Positions 7,597 to 16,774 of a stretch of 64,000 nucleotides of DNA are shown here, piece by piece (the stretch's first letter is position 1; the number at the start of each line of letters is the position of its first letter). The notes under the pieces are model-generated. The model did not search any database. It was not told where the DNA came from and saw only the letters and a list, made by a program, of their open reading frames with translations. The DNA comes from Proteobacteria bacterium UBA2363 (GTDB lineage: Bacteria; Pseudomonadota; Gammaproteobacteria; Xanthomonadales; UBA2363). The DNA lies in assembly GCA_002344355.1 (NCBI GenBank), contig DDTN01000041.1:528-64527 (forward strand), written 5' to 3'. The position numbers were made by a program, and so were the translations under genes.

Positions 7597-9093
7597 GTGT
7601 CCGAAGAGCTGTTGATCAATGTCACGCCGCGCGAGACCCGGGTCGCCCTGGTCGAGAACGGCATGCTCCAGGAAGTCCTGATCGAGCGCAGCGCCCGGCG
7701 CGGCTGGTACGGCAACGTCTACAAGGGCAAGGTCGTGCGGGTGCTGCCGGGCATGCAGGCCGCGTTCGTCGAGATCGGCCTGGACCGCACAGCCTTCCTG
7801 CATGCCTCCGACATCGTGCGGGCGGCGCCGGTCGAGCCCGAACCCGAGCCCGGCGCCGGCATCGCGGTCCCGGCGCCGCCGGCGCCGACGCCGCCGATCG
7901 GCGAGCTGGTCCGCGAGGGCCAGGAGCTGGTCGTGCAGGTGATCAAGGACCCGATCGGCAGCAAGGGCGCGCGCCTGACCACCCAGATCAGCCTTCCATC
8001 GCGCTACCTGGTGCTGCTGCCGCGCAGCCGTACCCTGGGCGTCTCGGCGCGGATCGAGGACGAGGCCGAGCGCGGCCGCCTCAAGCAACTGGTCCAGGGC
8101 CACGCCGAGCGCACCGGCTGCGGCTACATCGTCCGCACCAATGCCGAGGGCCAGCCGGCCGAGGCCCTGGACGAGGACGTCGCCTACCTGGCCAAGGCCT
8201 GGGCCGAGCTGCAGGCCGCCGCACCCAGCGCCCGGGTCGGTGCCCGCCTGTACGAGGACCTGGGCCTGCCCCTGCGGGCGCTGCGCGACCTGATGCGGGC
8301 CAACATCGAGAAGGTCCGGATCGACTCCCGGGAAACCTGGGAGAAGGCGCTGGCCTTCGCCCGCACCTACATGCCGGCCCAGCTCGAGCACATCGAGCAC
8401 TACCCGGGCGAGCGCCCGCTGTTCGACCTGTACGGCATCGAGGACGAGATCCAGAAGGCCCTGCACAAGCACGTGCCCCTGAAATCCGGGGGGCACCTGG
8501 TGATCGACCAGACCGAGGCGATGACCACGGTCGACGTCAACACCGGCGGCTACCTGGGCCACAGGAACCTCGAAGAGACGGTGTTCCGCACCAACCTCGA
8601 GGCCGCGCAGACGGTCGCCCGTCAGCTTCGCCTGCGTAATCTGGGCGGCATCATCATCATCGACTTCATCGACATGGAGGACGATGAGCACAAGCGCCAG
8701 GTGCTGCGCACGCTGGAGAAGGGCCTGGCCCGCGACAACGCGAAGACCACGGTGTACGCCATGAGCCCGCTGGGCCTGGTCGAGATGACCCGCAAGCGAA
8801 CCACCGAGAGCCTGGCCAGGCAGCTGACCGAGCCGTGTCCGGCCTGCGAGGGCAGGGGCGTGGTCAAGACCTCGGAAACCGTGTGCTACGAGGTGTTCCG
8901 GGAGATCACCCGCGCGGTCCGGCAGTTCGAGGCCAACGGCCTGCTGGTGCTGGCCAGCCCGCGCATCGTCAACCGCATCACCGAGGAGGAGTCCGCGGCG
9001 GTGGCCGAGCTCGAGGAGTTCCTCGGCAAGAGCATCCGCTTCCAGGCCGAGGAGCAGTACGGACCGGAGCAGTACGATGTCGTCCTGCTCTGA
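7597..9093 (+). CDS. rng: Ribonuclease G
   Basis: Single-strand endoribonuclease of the RNase E/G family, processing the 5' end of 16S rRNA and some mRNAs; 498 aa, usual RNase G length. N-terminal S1 domain begins ELLINVTPRETRVAL and includes GNVYKGKVVRVLPGMQAAFVEIG, with a Pro/Glu/Ala-rich insertion around residues 75-105. Catalytic Mg-binding aspartates are D313 (TTVDVNTGGYLG) and D356 (IIIIDFIDM), 43 apart as in RNase E. The Zn-link cysteines are C414 and C417 (CPACEGRG). GTG start at 7597 is preceded by GAGGAA; a CACAAT -10-like hexamer is at 7567-7572. Confidence 0.97.
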   Translation: MSEELLINVTPRETRVALVENGMLQEVLIERSARRGWYGNVYKGKVVRVLPGMQAAFVEIGLDRTAFLHASDIVRAAPVEPEPEPGAGIAVPAPPAPTPPIGELVREGQELVVQVIKDPIGSKGARLTTQISLPSRYLVLLPRSRTLGVSARIEDEAERGRLKQLVQGHAERTGCGYIVRTNAEGQPAEALDEDVAYLAKAWAELQAAAPSARVGARLYEDLGLPLRALRDLMRANIEKVRIDSRETWEKALAFARTYMPAQLEHIEHYPGERPLFDLYGIEDEIQKALHKHVPLKSGGHLVIDQTEAMTTVDVNTGGYLGHRNLEETVFRTNLEAAQTVARQLRLRNLGGIIIIDFIDMEDDEHKRQVLRTLEKGLARDNAKTTVYAMSPLGLVEMTRKRTTESLARQLTEPCPACEGRGVVKTSETVCYEVFREITRAVRQFEANGLLVLASPRIVNRITEEESAAVAELEEFLGKSIRFQAEEQYGPEQYDVVLL

Positions 9094-9150
9094 GGCCGGG
9101 GACCGCGGCCGGCCCGGCCCGGCGCGGTCCGGAATCGCGCGGGCTGGCTG

Positions 9151-12100
9151 ATGGCCTGGCGTCGCCGCCTGCGGCGCACCGTGTTCGTCACGGTGTCCGG
9201 CCTGCTGATCGGGCTGGCCGTGCTGGTCGGCCTGGTGCAGCTCGCGCTGCCCTGGTGGGCCTCGGATCCGGCGCGGGTCGCGCGCCTGCTGTCGTCCCGG
9301 CTGGCGACGCCGGTCCGGATCGACGCCGTGCAGCCGTCCTGGAGCGGGCGCGGGCCGACCATCGTGCTCGACGGCGTGCGCCTGGGCAGCGGCGACGCGG
9401 AAGTCGCGCTGGGACGGGCCGAATGGGCGATCGACCTGGCCGGCGCGCTGCTGCCCGGCCGGCACCTGAGCGAGTTCCGCCTCGATGGCCTGGACCTGGT
9501 GCTGGAGCGCGGTGCGGACGGCGCCTGGCAGGTGCTGGGCCTGCCGGAACTGTTCCGGGGCCCGTCCCGGCCGCTGCGGCAGATCCTCGACACGCTGCCG
9601 GCGTTCGCCGTCTACGACAGTCGCCTGACCGTGCGCGTCCCGGACCAGTCGACGCCGCTGGTGCTGCGCCTGCCCGCGCTGCGCCGGTTGCCGGGGGGCG
9701 GGCCGGTGCGCTGGCGCGGCCGCATCCTGCCCGGCGAGACCGGCACGGACCAGGCCGGCGGCCTGACCGTGGCGCTGGACCTGGACGGCTCGCGCGGCCT
9801 GCTCCATGTCGGCGGCGAACGCCTGTCGCTGCCGCACTGGCTGGCAGCGCTGCCGCTGGCCGGCCTGCGCGCGACCGAGGGCCAGCTGGCCGTGGACGCC
9901 TGGCTGCGGCTGGAAGGCTCGGGCGTCGAGTCGGTCCGGTGGTCGGTCCGTGGCCGCGGCAGCCGGTGGACCTCGCGGGCCCCGGTGATGGGGCCGGAGG
10001 ACGGCACCCCGGCGGGTGTCAGCCTGTCGGCCCTGCGCCTGGACGGGGCCTGGTGGCGCACGCCCGGCGGCGGCGAGCTGACCGCCGAACTGGCCCTCGG
10101 CGAGGCCGCGCCGGCCAGGCTGGCGGGCCGGATGACGGCTGGCGCGCTGCACCTGCATGGTCGTGAGCTGCCCATGGCGCCCCTGCTGCCGGTGCTGGCG
10201 CAGGCCGACGCCCTGCCACCCCGGCTCCGCCAGTGGCTGCGCGAGTCCGAAGCCGGCGCCCGGATCGACGGCGTCGACCTGCATTTCGACGGGCCGCGGC
10301 TGCGCCAGTACGCGGTGCGCGTGTCCGGCCTGCGCAGCAGTCCCGCCGCCGGGCTGCCCGGCCTGTCGGGGCTCGGCCTGCGCCTGCGCGGCGATGGCGA
10401 GGGCCTGGTCGCCTGGCTGGAGCCCGGTGCCGTCGAGCTGGTCTATCCGGGCGTGCTGGCCGGCCCGGTGACGATCGCCCCCGGCCCCGGGACCCTGGCC
10501 GCCTGGCGCCTGCCGCAAGGGGGCTGGGCGCTGGGCAGCGACGGCCTGCAGCTGCGCATCGGCGAGGGCGACGTGGAACTGGCCGGCAGCGTCGAGCTGC
10601 GTCCCGGCCAGGCACCCCTGGTCGATGCCGGCGCCCGCGTGGCGCCGATGTCCCTGCAGGCGGTCAAGCCGTTCTGGCCGTTGAACCGCATTCCCAACAC
10701 CGCCGCCTTCCTGAACCGGGCGCTGACCGCCGGCGAGCTGGCCGGCGGCCGGGTCTGGCTGCGCGGCCCGGTCGACCGCTTCCCGTTCACCGCCCAGGAA
10801 GGTCGCCTGGATGCCTCGGCGTCCGTGCGTGGCACCGGCCTGGCCTATCACCCGGACTGGCCGGCCTTGTCCGGCATCGAGGCCGACCTGCAGTTCGAGA
10901 ACCTGGTGCTGGACGTCCAGGGGCGCCGGGCCGAGGTCATGGGTCTGCGCCTGGAGGGCGCGCGCGCGCGCGTCGACAACCTGCGCGAGGCGGTCTTCCG
11001 GATCCAGGCGCAGGGCCAGGGCAGCGGCGAGGACCTCATGGCGGTGCTGCGCGCGACGCCGGTGCAGGGCCTCTACGGCGAGCAGATCGCCGGCATGGCG
11101 CTGAGCGGCCGGCCGCGCGTCGAACTGGATGTCACGGTGCCCAGCAAGCCGGAGCTGGGTCGCACCGACGTCGATGGCCGGGTCCTGTTCGATGGCGGCC
11201 AGCGCTTCACCGACAGCGCCCGCGGCCTGGCCTTCGGCGACCTCCGCGGCGGCCTGTCGTTCACGCGCGACGGGCTGGCGACCGCCGACCTCGGGCTGAG
11301 CCTGGCCGGCGAGCCGGCCACGCTGGCGCTGCGCATCGGCAGCCCGACCGTCGACCCGGAAGCCGCGGTCGAGGCCGAACTCGACGGCAGGGTGTCGGCA
11401 TCGGCGCTGTTCGCGGCGGTGCCCGGACTGGCGCCGCTGCTGACCACCGCACGCGGCCGTGCCGACTGGCGCGTGCGCCTGCACGTGCCCGACCAGGGCG
11501 AGGGCTGGCTGCGCGCCGAGAGCGATCTGCGCGGCATCGCGTTGCGCCTGCCGGCGCCGCTGGCGAAGGATGCCGACAGCGCCCTGCCGTTCCGCCTGCA
11601 GTCCGGACTGGCCGAGGTCGGCCGGCGCATCGACCTGCGCATGGGCAGGCTGCTGCGCCTGCGCGCCCGGCTGCCGGGTCCTGGCCAGCCGCTGGCCGGC
11701 GCCCTGGCGCTCGGCGGCGCCGAACCGGAACAGGTGCCGGCGCAGGGCTTCGTGGTCACCGGCCAGGTGCCGGCGCTGGATCTCAGCGGCTGGCTGGCGC
11801 TCGAGGACGCGCTGGCTCCGGAGGCCCGCCCGGCCCCGGCGGAGCCCGGCGGCGATCCGGTGCCGGTCGGCGAGGTGGCGCCCGCCCTGTGGCCGCAGGT
11901 CATCCTGCGCGCCGGCGAGCTCGGCGTGCTCGGGCGCTCGTTCCGCGAGGTCGACGTGCAGATGCGCCCCGGCGATGGCGAGGTCAGGGTCGACCTGCGC
12001 GGGCCGGACATCGACGGCAACGTGATCTGGTCCAAGGCGGCCGCCGGGCGCGTCGTGCGCGGCCAGCTCGCCCGCCTGCACATCCCCGAGGGCCCCGGCG

Positions 12101-13026
12101 ATTCGCCCGGCGGCGTCGTGGCACCCGGCGCCATGCCCGGCCTGGACCTCGCCATCGACGACCTGCGCGTCGGCGCCGTGGTCCTCGGCCAGAGCCGGAT
12201 CGAGGCGGCGGTCGTCGACGGCGCGTTCGAGATCCGCCGGTTCGAGACCCGCAGTCCGGCGTTCGACATGGACGCCACCGGCACCTGGCGCCGGGCCGAC
12301 GGGCGCGACACCTCGCGGATGCGGATCGAGCTGGCGGCCGAGGACCTCGGCCGCATGCTCGAGGTGTTCGGCTTCGGCCGCCTGGTCGAGGGCGGCCGGA
12401 CCCGCATCGGCATCGACGGCCGTTGGCAGGGCTCGCCCGCGGCGTTCGCGCTCGAGGTGGTCGACGGCCGCCTGACGCTGAGGGTCGAGAGCGGCCGGAT
12501 CGCCGAACTCGACCCGGGCGTCGGCAGGCTGTTCGGGCTGCTCAACCTGCGCGAGATCCCGCGCCGCCTGATCCTCGACTTCCGCGACTTCTTCAGCCAG
12601 GGCCTGCGCTTCAACTCGATCGAGGGCGAGTTCGCCCTGAACGTCGGCGAGGCCTACACCGACAACGTGCTGCTGAAATCCTCGTCGGCCGACATCCTGT
12701 TCACCGGCCGCACCGGGCTGATCGTGCGCGACTACGACCAGATGGTCGAGGTGACGCCGCGGCTGGGTGGTACCCTGCCGGTGGTCGGCGCCATCGCCGG
12801 TGGCCCGGCGGGCGCGGCGGCCGGCCTGATCGCCCAGGGCATCCTGCGCGTCGACCAGGCCAGCAAGGCCACCTACCGGGTCTCCGGTTCCTGGGACGAT
12901 CCGGTGATCACCAAGCAGGAACCCGCGCGCGAACGCGAGCGCGGCCGGCGGCCGGACGCTGCCGGCCGCGCCGAAGCCGGCCCGGACTCCGCCCCCGGCA
13001 GACCACAGGAACACCCCCGACCATGA
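9151..13026 (+). CDS. YhdP family AsmA-like phospholipid transport protein
   Basis: 1291-residue envelope protein of the YhdP/AsmA superfamily: one N-terminal membrane anchor (VTVSGLLIGLAVLVGLVQLAL, residues 11-31), then a long periplasmic repeating beta-groove that in E. coli YhdP bridges inner and outer membranes and moves phospholipids. The start RRLRRTVFVTVSG, the early block RIDAVQPSWSGRGPTIVLDGVRLG and the C-terminal AsmA-type domain (LFGLLNLREIPRRLILDFRDFF...SSADILFTGRTGLIVRDYDQ) are family features. Size matches YhdP (about 1270 aa). It follows rng by 57 bp, and its stop overlaps the tldD ATG (ATGA). Confidence 0.93.
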   Translation: MAWRRRLRRTVFVTVSGLLIGLAVLVGLVQLALPWWASDPARVARLLSSRLATPVRIDAVQPSWSGRGPTIVLDGVRLGSGDAEVALGRAEWAIDLAGALLPGRHLSEFRLDGLDLVLERGADGAWQVLGLPELFRGPSRPLRQILDTLPAFAVYDSRLTVRVPDQSTPLVLRLPALRRLPGGGPVRWRGRILPGETGTDQAGGLTVALDLDGSRGLLHVGGERLSLPHWLAALPLAGLRATEGQLAVDAWLRLEGSGVESVRWSVRGRGSRWTSRAPVMGPEDGTPAGVSLSALRLDGAWWRTPGGGELTAELALGEAAPARLAGRMTAGALHLHGRELPMAPLLPVLAQADALPPRLRQWLRESEAGARIDGVDLHFDGPRLRQYAVRVSGLRSSPAAGLPGLSGLGLRLRGDGEGLVAWLEPGAVELVYPGVLAGPVTIAPGPGTLAAWRLPQGGWALGSDGLQLRIGEGDVELAGSVELRPGQAPLVDAGARVAPMSLQAVKPFWPLNRIPNTAAFLNRALTAGELAGGRVWLRGPVDRFPFTAQEGRLDASASVRGTGLAYHPDWPALSGIEADLQFENLVLDVQGRRAEVMGLRLEGARARVDNLREAVFRIQAQGQGSGEDLMAVLRATPVQGLYGEQIAGMALSGRPRVELDVTVPSKPELGRTDVDGRVLFDGGQRFTDSARGLAFGDLRGGLSFTRDGLATADLGLSLAGEPATLALRIGSPTVDPEAAVEAELDGRVSASALFAAVPGLAPLLTTARGRADWRVRLHVPDQGEGWLRAESDLRGIALRLPAPLAKDADSALPFRLQSGLAEVGRRIDLRMGRLLRLRARLPGPGQPLAGALALGGAEPEQVPAQGFVVTGQVPALDLSGWLALEDALAPEARPAPAEPGGDPVPVGEVAPALWPQVILRAGELGVLGRSFREVDVQMRPGDGEVRVDLRGPDIDGNVIWSKAAAGRVVRGQLARLHIPEGPGDSPGGVVAPGAMPGLDLAIDDLRVGAVVLGQSRIEAAVVDGAFEIRRFETRSPAFDMDATGTWRRADGRDTSRMRIELAAEDLGRMLEVFGFGRLVEGGRTRIGIDGRWQGSPAAFALEVVDGRLTLRVESGRIAELDPGVGRLFGLLNLREIPRRLILDFRDFFSQGLRFNSIEGEFALNVGEAYTDNVLLKSSSADILFTGRTGLIVRDYDQMVEVTPRLGGTLPVVGAIAGGPAGAAAGLIAQGILRVDQASKATYRVSGSWDDPVITKQEPARERERGRRPDAAGRAEAGPDSAPGRPQEHPRP

Positions 13027-14474
13027 CCGAACCGTCCACCATGCTCAGCCGTGCCGAGCAGGCGCTGCTCGCCCCCGGCGGCCTCGACAGCCACGACCTG
13101 GAGCGCGTCTTCGCCATCGTCATGGCGCCGGGCGTCGACGCCGCCGACCTCTATTTCCAGCGCAGCCGCAGCGAGTACTGGGGCCTGGAGGACGGCATCG
13201 TCAAGGAAGGCAGCCATTCGATCGAGCAGGGCGTCGGCGTGCGCGCGATCAGCGGCGAGCGCACCGGCTTCGCCTATTCCGACGAGATCGTGTTGCCGGC
13301 GCTGGTCGAGGCGGGCCAGGCGGCGCGCGCCATCGCCCGCGACGGCCGCGCCCTGCCCGGGCAGGCCCTGGCCGCCCGCCACGGCCGCGCGCTGTATCCG
13401 CCGCTCGACCCGATCGACAGCCTCGGGAACGAGGCCAAGGTGCGCCTGCTGCGCGAGGTCGATGCCTTCGCGCGCGCGCTCGATCCCCGGGTGCGCCAGG
13501 TGATCGTCAGCCTGGCCGGCAGCATCGACACCGTGCTGGTGGCCGCCAGCGACGGCACCCTGGCGGCGGACGTCCGGCCGCTGGTGCGATGCAATGTCCA
13601 GGTGATCGTCGAGTCCGGCGGTCGCCGCGAGCAGGGCAGCGCCGGCGGCGGCGGACGCCACGACTACCGGCGCCTGCTCGACCAGGAACTGCCGTTCGCC
13701 TTCGCCCGCGAGGCGGTGCGCCAGGCGCTGGTCAACCTCGACTCGGTCGAGGCGCCGGCGGGCGAGATGGCGGTGGTGCTGGGGCCGGGCTGGCCGGGCG
13801 TGCTGCTGCACGAGGCGGTCGGCCATGGCCTGGAGGGCGACTTCAACCGCAAGGGCACCAGCGCCTATGCCGGCCGCATCGGCGAGAAGGTCGCCTCGCC
13901 CCTGTGCACCATCGTCGACGACGGCACCCTGGAGGGCCGCCGCGGCTCCCTCAACATCGACGACGAGGGGACCCCGACCGCCTGCACCACCCTGATCGAG
14001 GAGGGCGTCCTGGTCGGCTACCTGCAGGACCGCCTGAACGCGCGGCTGATGGGCCAGGCGCCGACCGGAAACGGCCGGCGCGAGTCCTTCGCGCACCTGC
14101 CGATGCCGCGCATGACCAACACCTACATGCGCCCCGGAAGCAGCGATCCGGCCGAGATCATCGCCTCGGTGCGCCGTGGCCTGTACGCCGTCAACTTCGG
14201 CGGCGGCCAGGTGGACATCACCTCCGGACGCTTCGTGTTCTCGGCCTCCGAGGCCTACCTGATCGAGGACGGCAAGGTGACCGCGCCGGTCAAGGGTGCC
14301 ACCCTGGTCGGCAACGGCCCGGAGGCGATGGCCCGGATCAGCATGGTCGGCAACGACCTGGCGCTGGACGCCGGGGTCGGCGTCTGCGGCAAGGAGGGCC
14401 AGAGCCTTCCGGTCGGCGTCGGCCAGCCGACGCTGAAGATCGAGCGGATGACCGTGGGCGGTACCCGCCAGTGA
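13023..14474 (+). CDS. tldD: TldD, metalloprotease subunit (TldD/E)
   Basis: Cytosolic zinc metallopeptidase subunit that with TldE (PmbA) cleaves unfolded short peptides and processes microcin-type precursors and CcdA. 483 aa, usual size. The catalytic motif HEAVGHGLEGD places zinc ligands H263 and H267 and catalytic E264. DLYFQRSRSEYWGLEDGIVKEGS at the N-terminus and TNTYMRPG and GGGQVDITSGRFVFSASEAYLIEDGK at the C-terminus are conserved. The ATG overlaps the yhdP stop, implying translational coupling. pmbA/tldE is not in the window. Confidence 0.97.
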   Translation: MTEPSTMLSRAEQALLAPGGLDSHDLERVFAIVMAPGVDAADLYFQRSRSEYWGLEDGIVKEGSHSIEQGVGVRAISGERTGFAYSDEIVLPALVEAGQAARAIARDGRALPGQALAARHGRALYPPLDPIDSLGNEAKVRLLREVDAFARALDPRVRQVIVSLAGSIDTVLVAASDGTLAADVRPLVRCNVQVIVESGGRREQGSAGGGGRHDYRRLLDQELPFAFAREAVRQALVNLDSVEAPAGEMAVVLGPGWPGVLLHEAVGHGLEGDFNRKGTSAYAGRIGEKVASPLCTIVDDGTLEGRRGSLNIDDEGTPTACTTLIEEGVLVGYLQDRLNARLMGQAPTGNGRRESFAHLPMPRMTNTYMRPGSSDPAEIIASVRRGLYAVNFGGGQVDITSGRFVFSASEAYLIEDGKVTAPVKGATLVGNGPEAMARISMVGNDLALDAGVGVCGKEGQSLPVGVGQPTLKIERMTVGGTRQ

Positions 14475-14962
14475 GAGGGCGCCGGATGCCGGGGGCCGCG
14501 GCCCTGCTGATGGCTCTGGCGGTCGGCGCTGCCTGGGGGCAGGGCGCCGGACCGATGGAGCACGAGGCGACGGGCGTGTTCGAGGCGACCGTGCAAGCAG
14601 AGGAGGACGCCGCCGACGCCGACGGCGTGCGCCTGGGCCGCATGCGCCTGGACAAGCGCTACAGCGGCGACCTGGAGGCGGTGGCCCGGGGCCGGATGCT
14701 CACCGCCGTCTCGCCGGTCGACGGTTCGTCGGCGTACACCGCCATCGAACGGGTCAGCGGCAGCCTGGACGGCCGGGTCGGCAGCTTCGTGCTGGCGCAC
14801 TTCGGCATCATGGACCGCGGCGTGCCCGGGCTGGAGGCCCGCATCGTGCCCGACTCGGGCGCCGGCGGCCTGTCCGGCATCCGGGGGCGCATGGAGATCC
14901 TTGCCGGGGGCGCCGGGCACCGCTACCGGCTGGTCTACAGCTTCCCCGACATCGCGGACTGA
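14471..14962 (+). CDS. DUF3224 family protein with signal peptide
   Basis: Small beta-barrel-type protein (about 163 aa from GTG 14471, or 158 from ATG 14486). HEATGVFEATV, LGRMRLDKRYSGDLEAVARGRML, AIERVSGSLDGRVGSFVLAHFG and VPDSGAGGLSGIRGRMEI match the DUF3224 pattern (T-G-F, leader of an allene-oxide-cyclase-like barrel). The GTG start gives MRGRRMPGAAALLMALAVGA, a plausible signal peptide with a charged n-region, and overlaps the tldD stop (GTGA). The ATG alternative has a better ribosome site (GAGAGG). Export, predicted here, is unusual for a family mostly seen without a signal peptide. Function unknown. Confidence 0.78.
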   Translation: MRGRRMPGAAALLMALAVGAAWGQGAGPMEHEATGVFEATVQAEEDAADADGVRLGRMRLDKRYSGDLEAVARGRMLTAVSPVDGSSAYTAIERVSGSLDGRVGSFVLAHFGIMDRGVPGLEARIVPDSGAGGLSGIRGRMEILAGGAGHRYRLVYSFPDIAD

Positions 14963-14973
14963 CCGGCCTCGCC

Positions 14974-15006
14974 GCAGGCTGCGCGCCGGAGTGGCGCACA
15001 GCCTGC
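14974..15006. terminator. Inverted repeat between convergent genes
   Basis: A 14-bp stem with one mismatch and a 5-nt GGAGT loop (arms begin GCAGGCTG and end CAGCCTGC) lies between the stops of the DUF3224 gene and the SGNH hydrolase. No U-run follows on either strand, so it is at best a hairpin-type transcription barrier serving both genes. Confidence 0.5.
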
Positions 15007-15014
15007 CCGGCCAC

Positions 15015-15878
15015 CTACTCGAACGGCGCGAACAGCAGGGTGTCGAAGCGCGCCGCGTAGAAGTTGTCGTAGAGGTTCTGCACCAGGACGTCGTAGCCGG
15101 CCGGTCGCAGGTGGAAGCAGTCGCGGCCGATCAGCAGGTTGCGCATCGACTCCAGCGGGCTGGGACGGTCGAGGTCGCCGGGGGGCGCCAGGCTGCCGGG
15201 CGGGATGCCGGCACCGGGGAAGCCGTAGGTGTACTGCATCAGGCCGGCGTGGCGGACGTAGCGTACCCGCGGGTGCGCCGCCAGCTCGGCGTAGGCGGTC
15301 TCGAACTCGATCAGCGCCTCGTTGATCTGCCGCGGCGTCGGCTGGCCCAGGCTGTCGTGCAGGGGCCGGCAGAACAGCGGGCCGACGATGCCGCCCAGGG
15401 TGTCCACGAAGTTCGGATAGTCGTACAGGCTGATCACCACCATCATGTCCGGGCGGTACGCCAGGATGAACCCGACCACGGTCTCCAGGTCGAGGCGGAT
15501 CTGCTCCTTCAGGGCCTCGACCTGGGCCGGCGTCATCTGCGTCGACCAGGCGTCCAGGAAGTCGTTGCCGCCGATGGTCACCTGGACGGTGTCGATCCCG
15601 GGGGCCGCGTCCAGCGCCTGCTGGATGGTCGCCAGCCGCGCCGGCTGCGCCCACTGGGCCGCCGTCGAACCGCTCTCGGTGGTCGCCGCCCCGACCACCC
15701 CTGCACTGGTGGCGCCGTTGGCATCGAAGACCAGCCGGTGGGAGCCGTCGCCCCACTGCTGGGCCGCCCAGCTGTCGCCGACCAGCAGCACCCGCGGTTC
15801 GGTCTGGGCATCGACGGTCGCCGGCACGACGGCGAAGCCGAAGGCGAGCGCGCAGGCGGCGCGGGTCGGGAACTTCAT
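15015..15878 (-). CDS. Secreted SGNH/GDSL hydrolase
   Basis: 287-residue periplasmic or secreted esterase-like enzyme. Signal peptide MKFPTRAACALAFGFAVV with cleavage near ATVDA-QT. Block I is LLVGDSW with nucleophile S36, block III IGGNDF at residues 102-107, and block V D253-x-x-H256 in DCFHLRPAGYD, so the catalytic triad and oxyanion residues are intact. Substrate (lipid, polysaccharide acetyl group or other) cannot be told. The ATG at 15878 has a strong GGGAGGAAG ribosome site, and a TAGCCT hexamer is at 15909-15914. Monocistronic; convergent with DUF3224 gene and divergent from the ABC ATPase. Confidence 0.88.
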   Translation of the reverse strand: MKFPTRAACALAFGFAVVPATVDAQTEPRVLLVGDSWAAQQWGDGSHRLVFDANGATSAGVVGAATTESGSTAAQWAQPARLATIQQALDAAPGIDTVQVTIGGNDFLDAWSTQMTPAQVEALKEQIRLDLETVVGFILAYRPDMMVVISLYDYPNFVDTLGGIVGPLFCRPLHDSLGQPTPRQINEALIEFETAYAELAAHPRVRYVRHAGLMQYTYGFPGAGIPPGSLAPPGDLDRPSPLESMRNLLIGRDCFHLRPAGYDVLVQNLYDNFYAARFDTLLFAPFE

Positions 15879-15985
15879 CGAGGCGCTTCCTCCCGGCAAA
15901 GGAGCGCAGGCTAGCAGCGCGACATCGCGGCGCCCAAGCGTTTCCGATGTGCGCGCGCAGCACGGCGCGGTCCCGGCGGCGCGGC

Positions 15986-15991
15986 TATGCT
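15986..15991 (+). promoter_or_regulatory. -10-like TATGCT, seven nt before ABC ATPase ATG (leaderless)
   Basis: TATGCT precedes the ATG at 15999 by seven nt with no Shine-Dalgarno sequence between, suggesting a leaderless message. The alternative in-frame ATG at 15987 lies inside this hexamer, which argues for 15999 as the true start. Confidence 0.4.
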
Positions 15992-15998
15992 GCGCGCC

Positions 15999-16724
<726 letters not shown>

Positions 16725-16762
16725 CCGCCGCGCGGCCCCGCCAAGCCCGGCCCGGTTTTCGG

Positions 16763-16768
16763 TAGAGT
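16763..16768 (+). promoter_or_regulatory. -10-like TAGAGT, six nt before GGDEF/EAL GTG
   Basis: TAGAGT ends six nt before the GTG at 16775 with no ribosome site between. It suggests the GGDEF/EAL gene has its own leaderless promoter rather than relying only on read-through from the ABC ATPase gene 50 bp upstream. Confidence 0.4.
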
Positions 16769-16774
16769 GCACCG

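Noticed and set aside
7219..13014. Long minus-strand open frame of about 1930 codons opposite rng and yhdP
   Set aside because: Composition is low complexity (Arg, Gln, His, Ala, Gly), a typical antisense shadow of high-G+C genes; the plus strand encodes recognisable RNase G and YhdP.
15015..15050. C-terminal end LLFAPFE of the SGNH hydrolase resembling the FADGFE tail
   Set aside because: Lacks the DG step and directly follows the hydrolase domain; similarity is too short to include it in the tail family.
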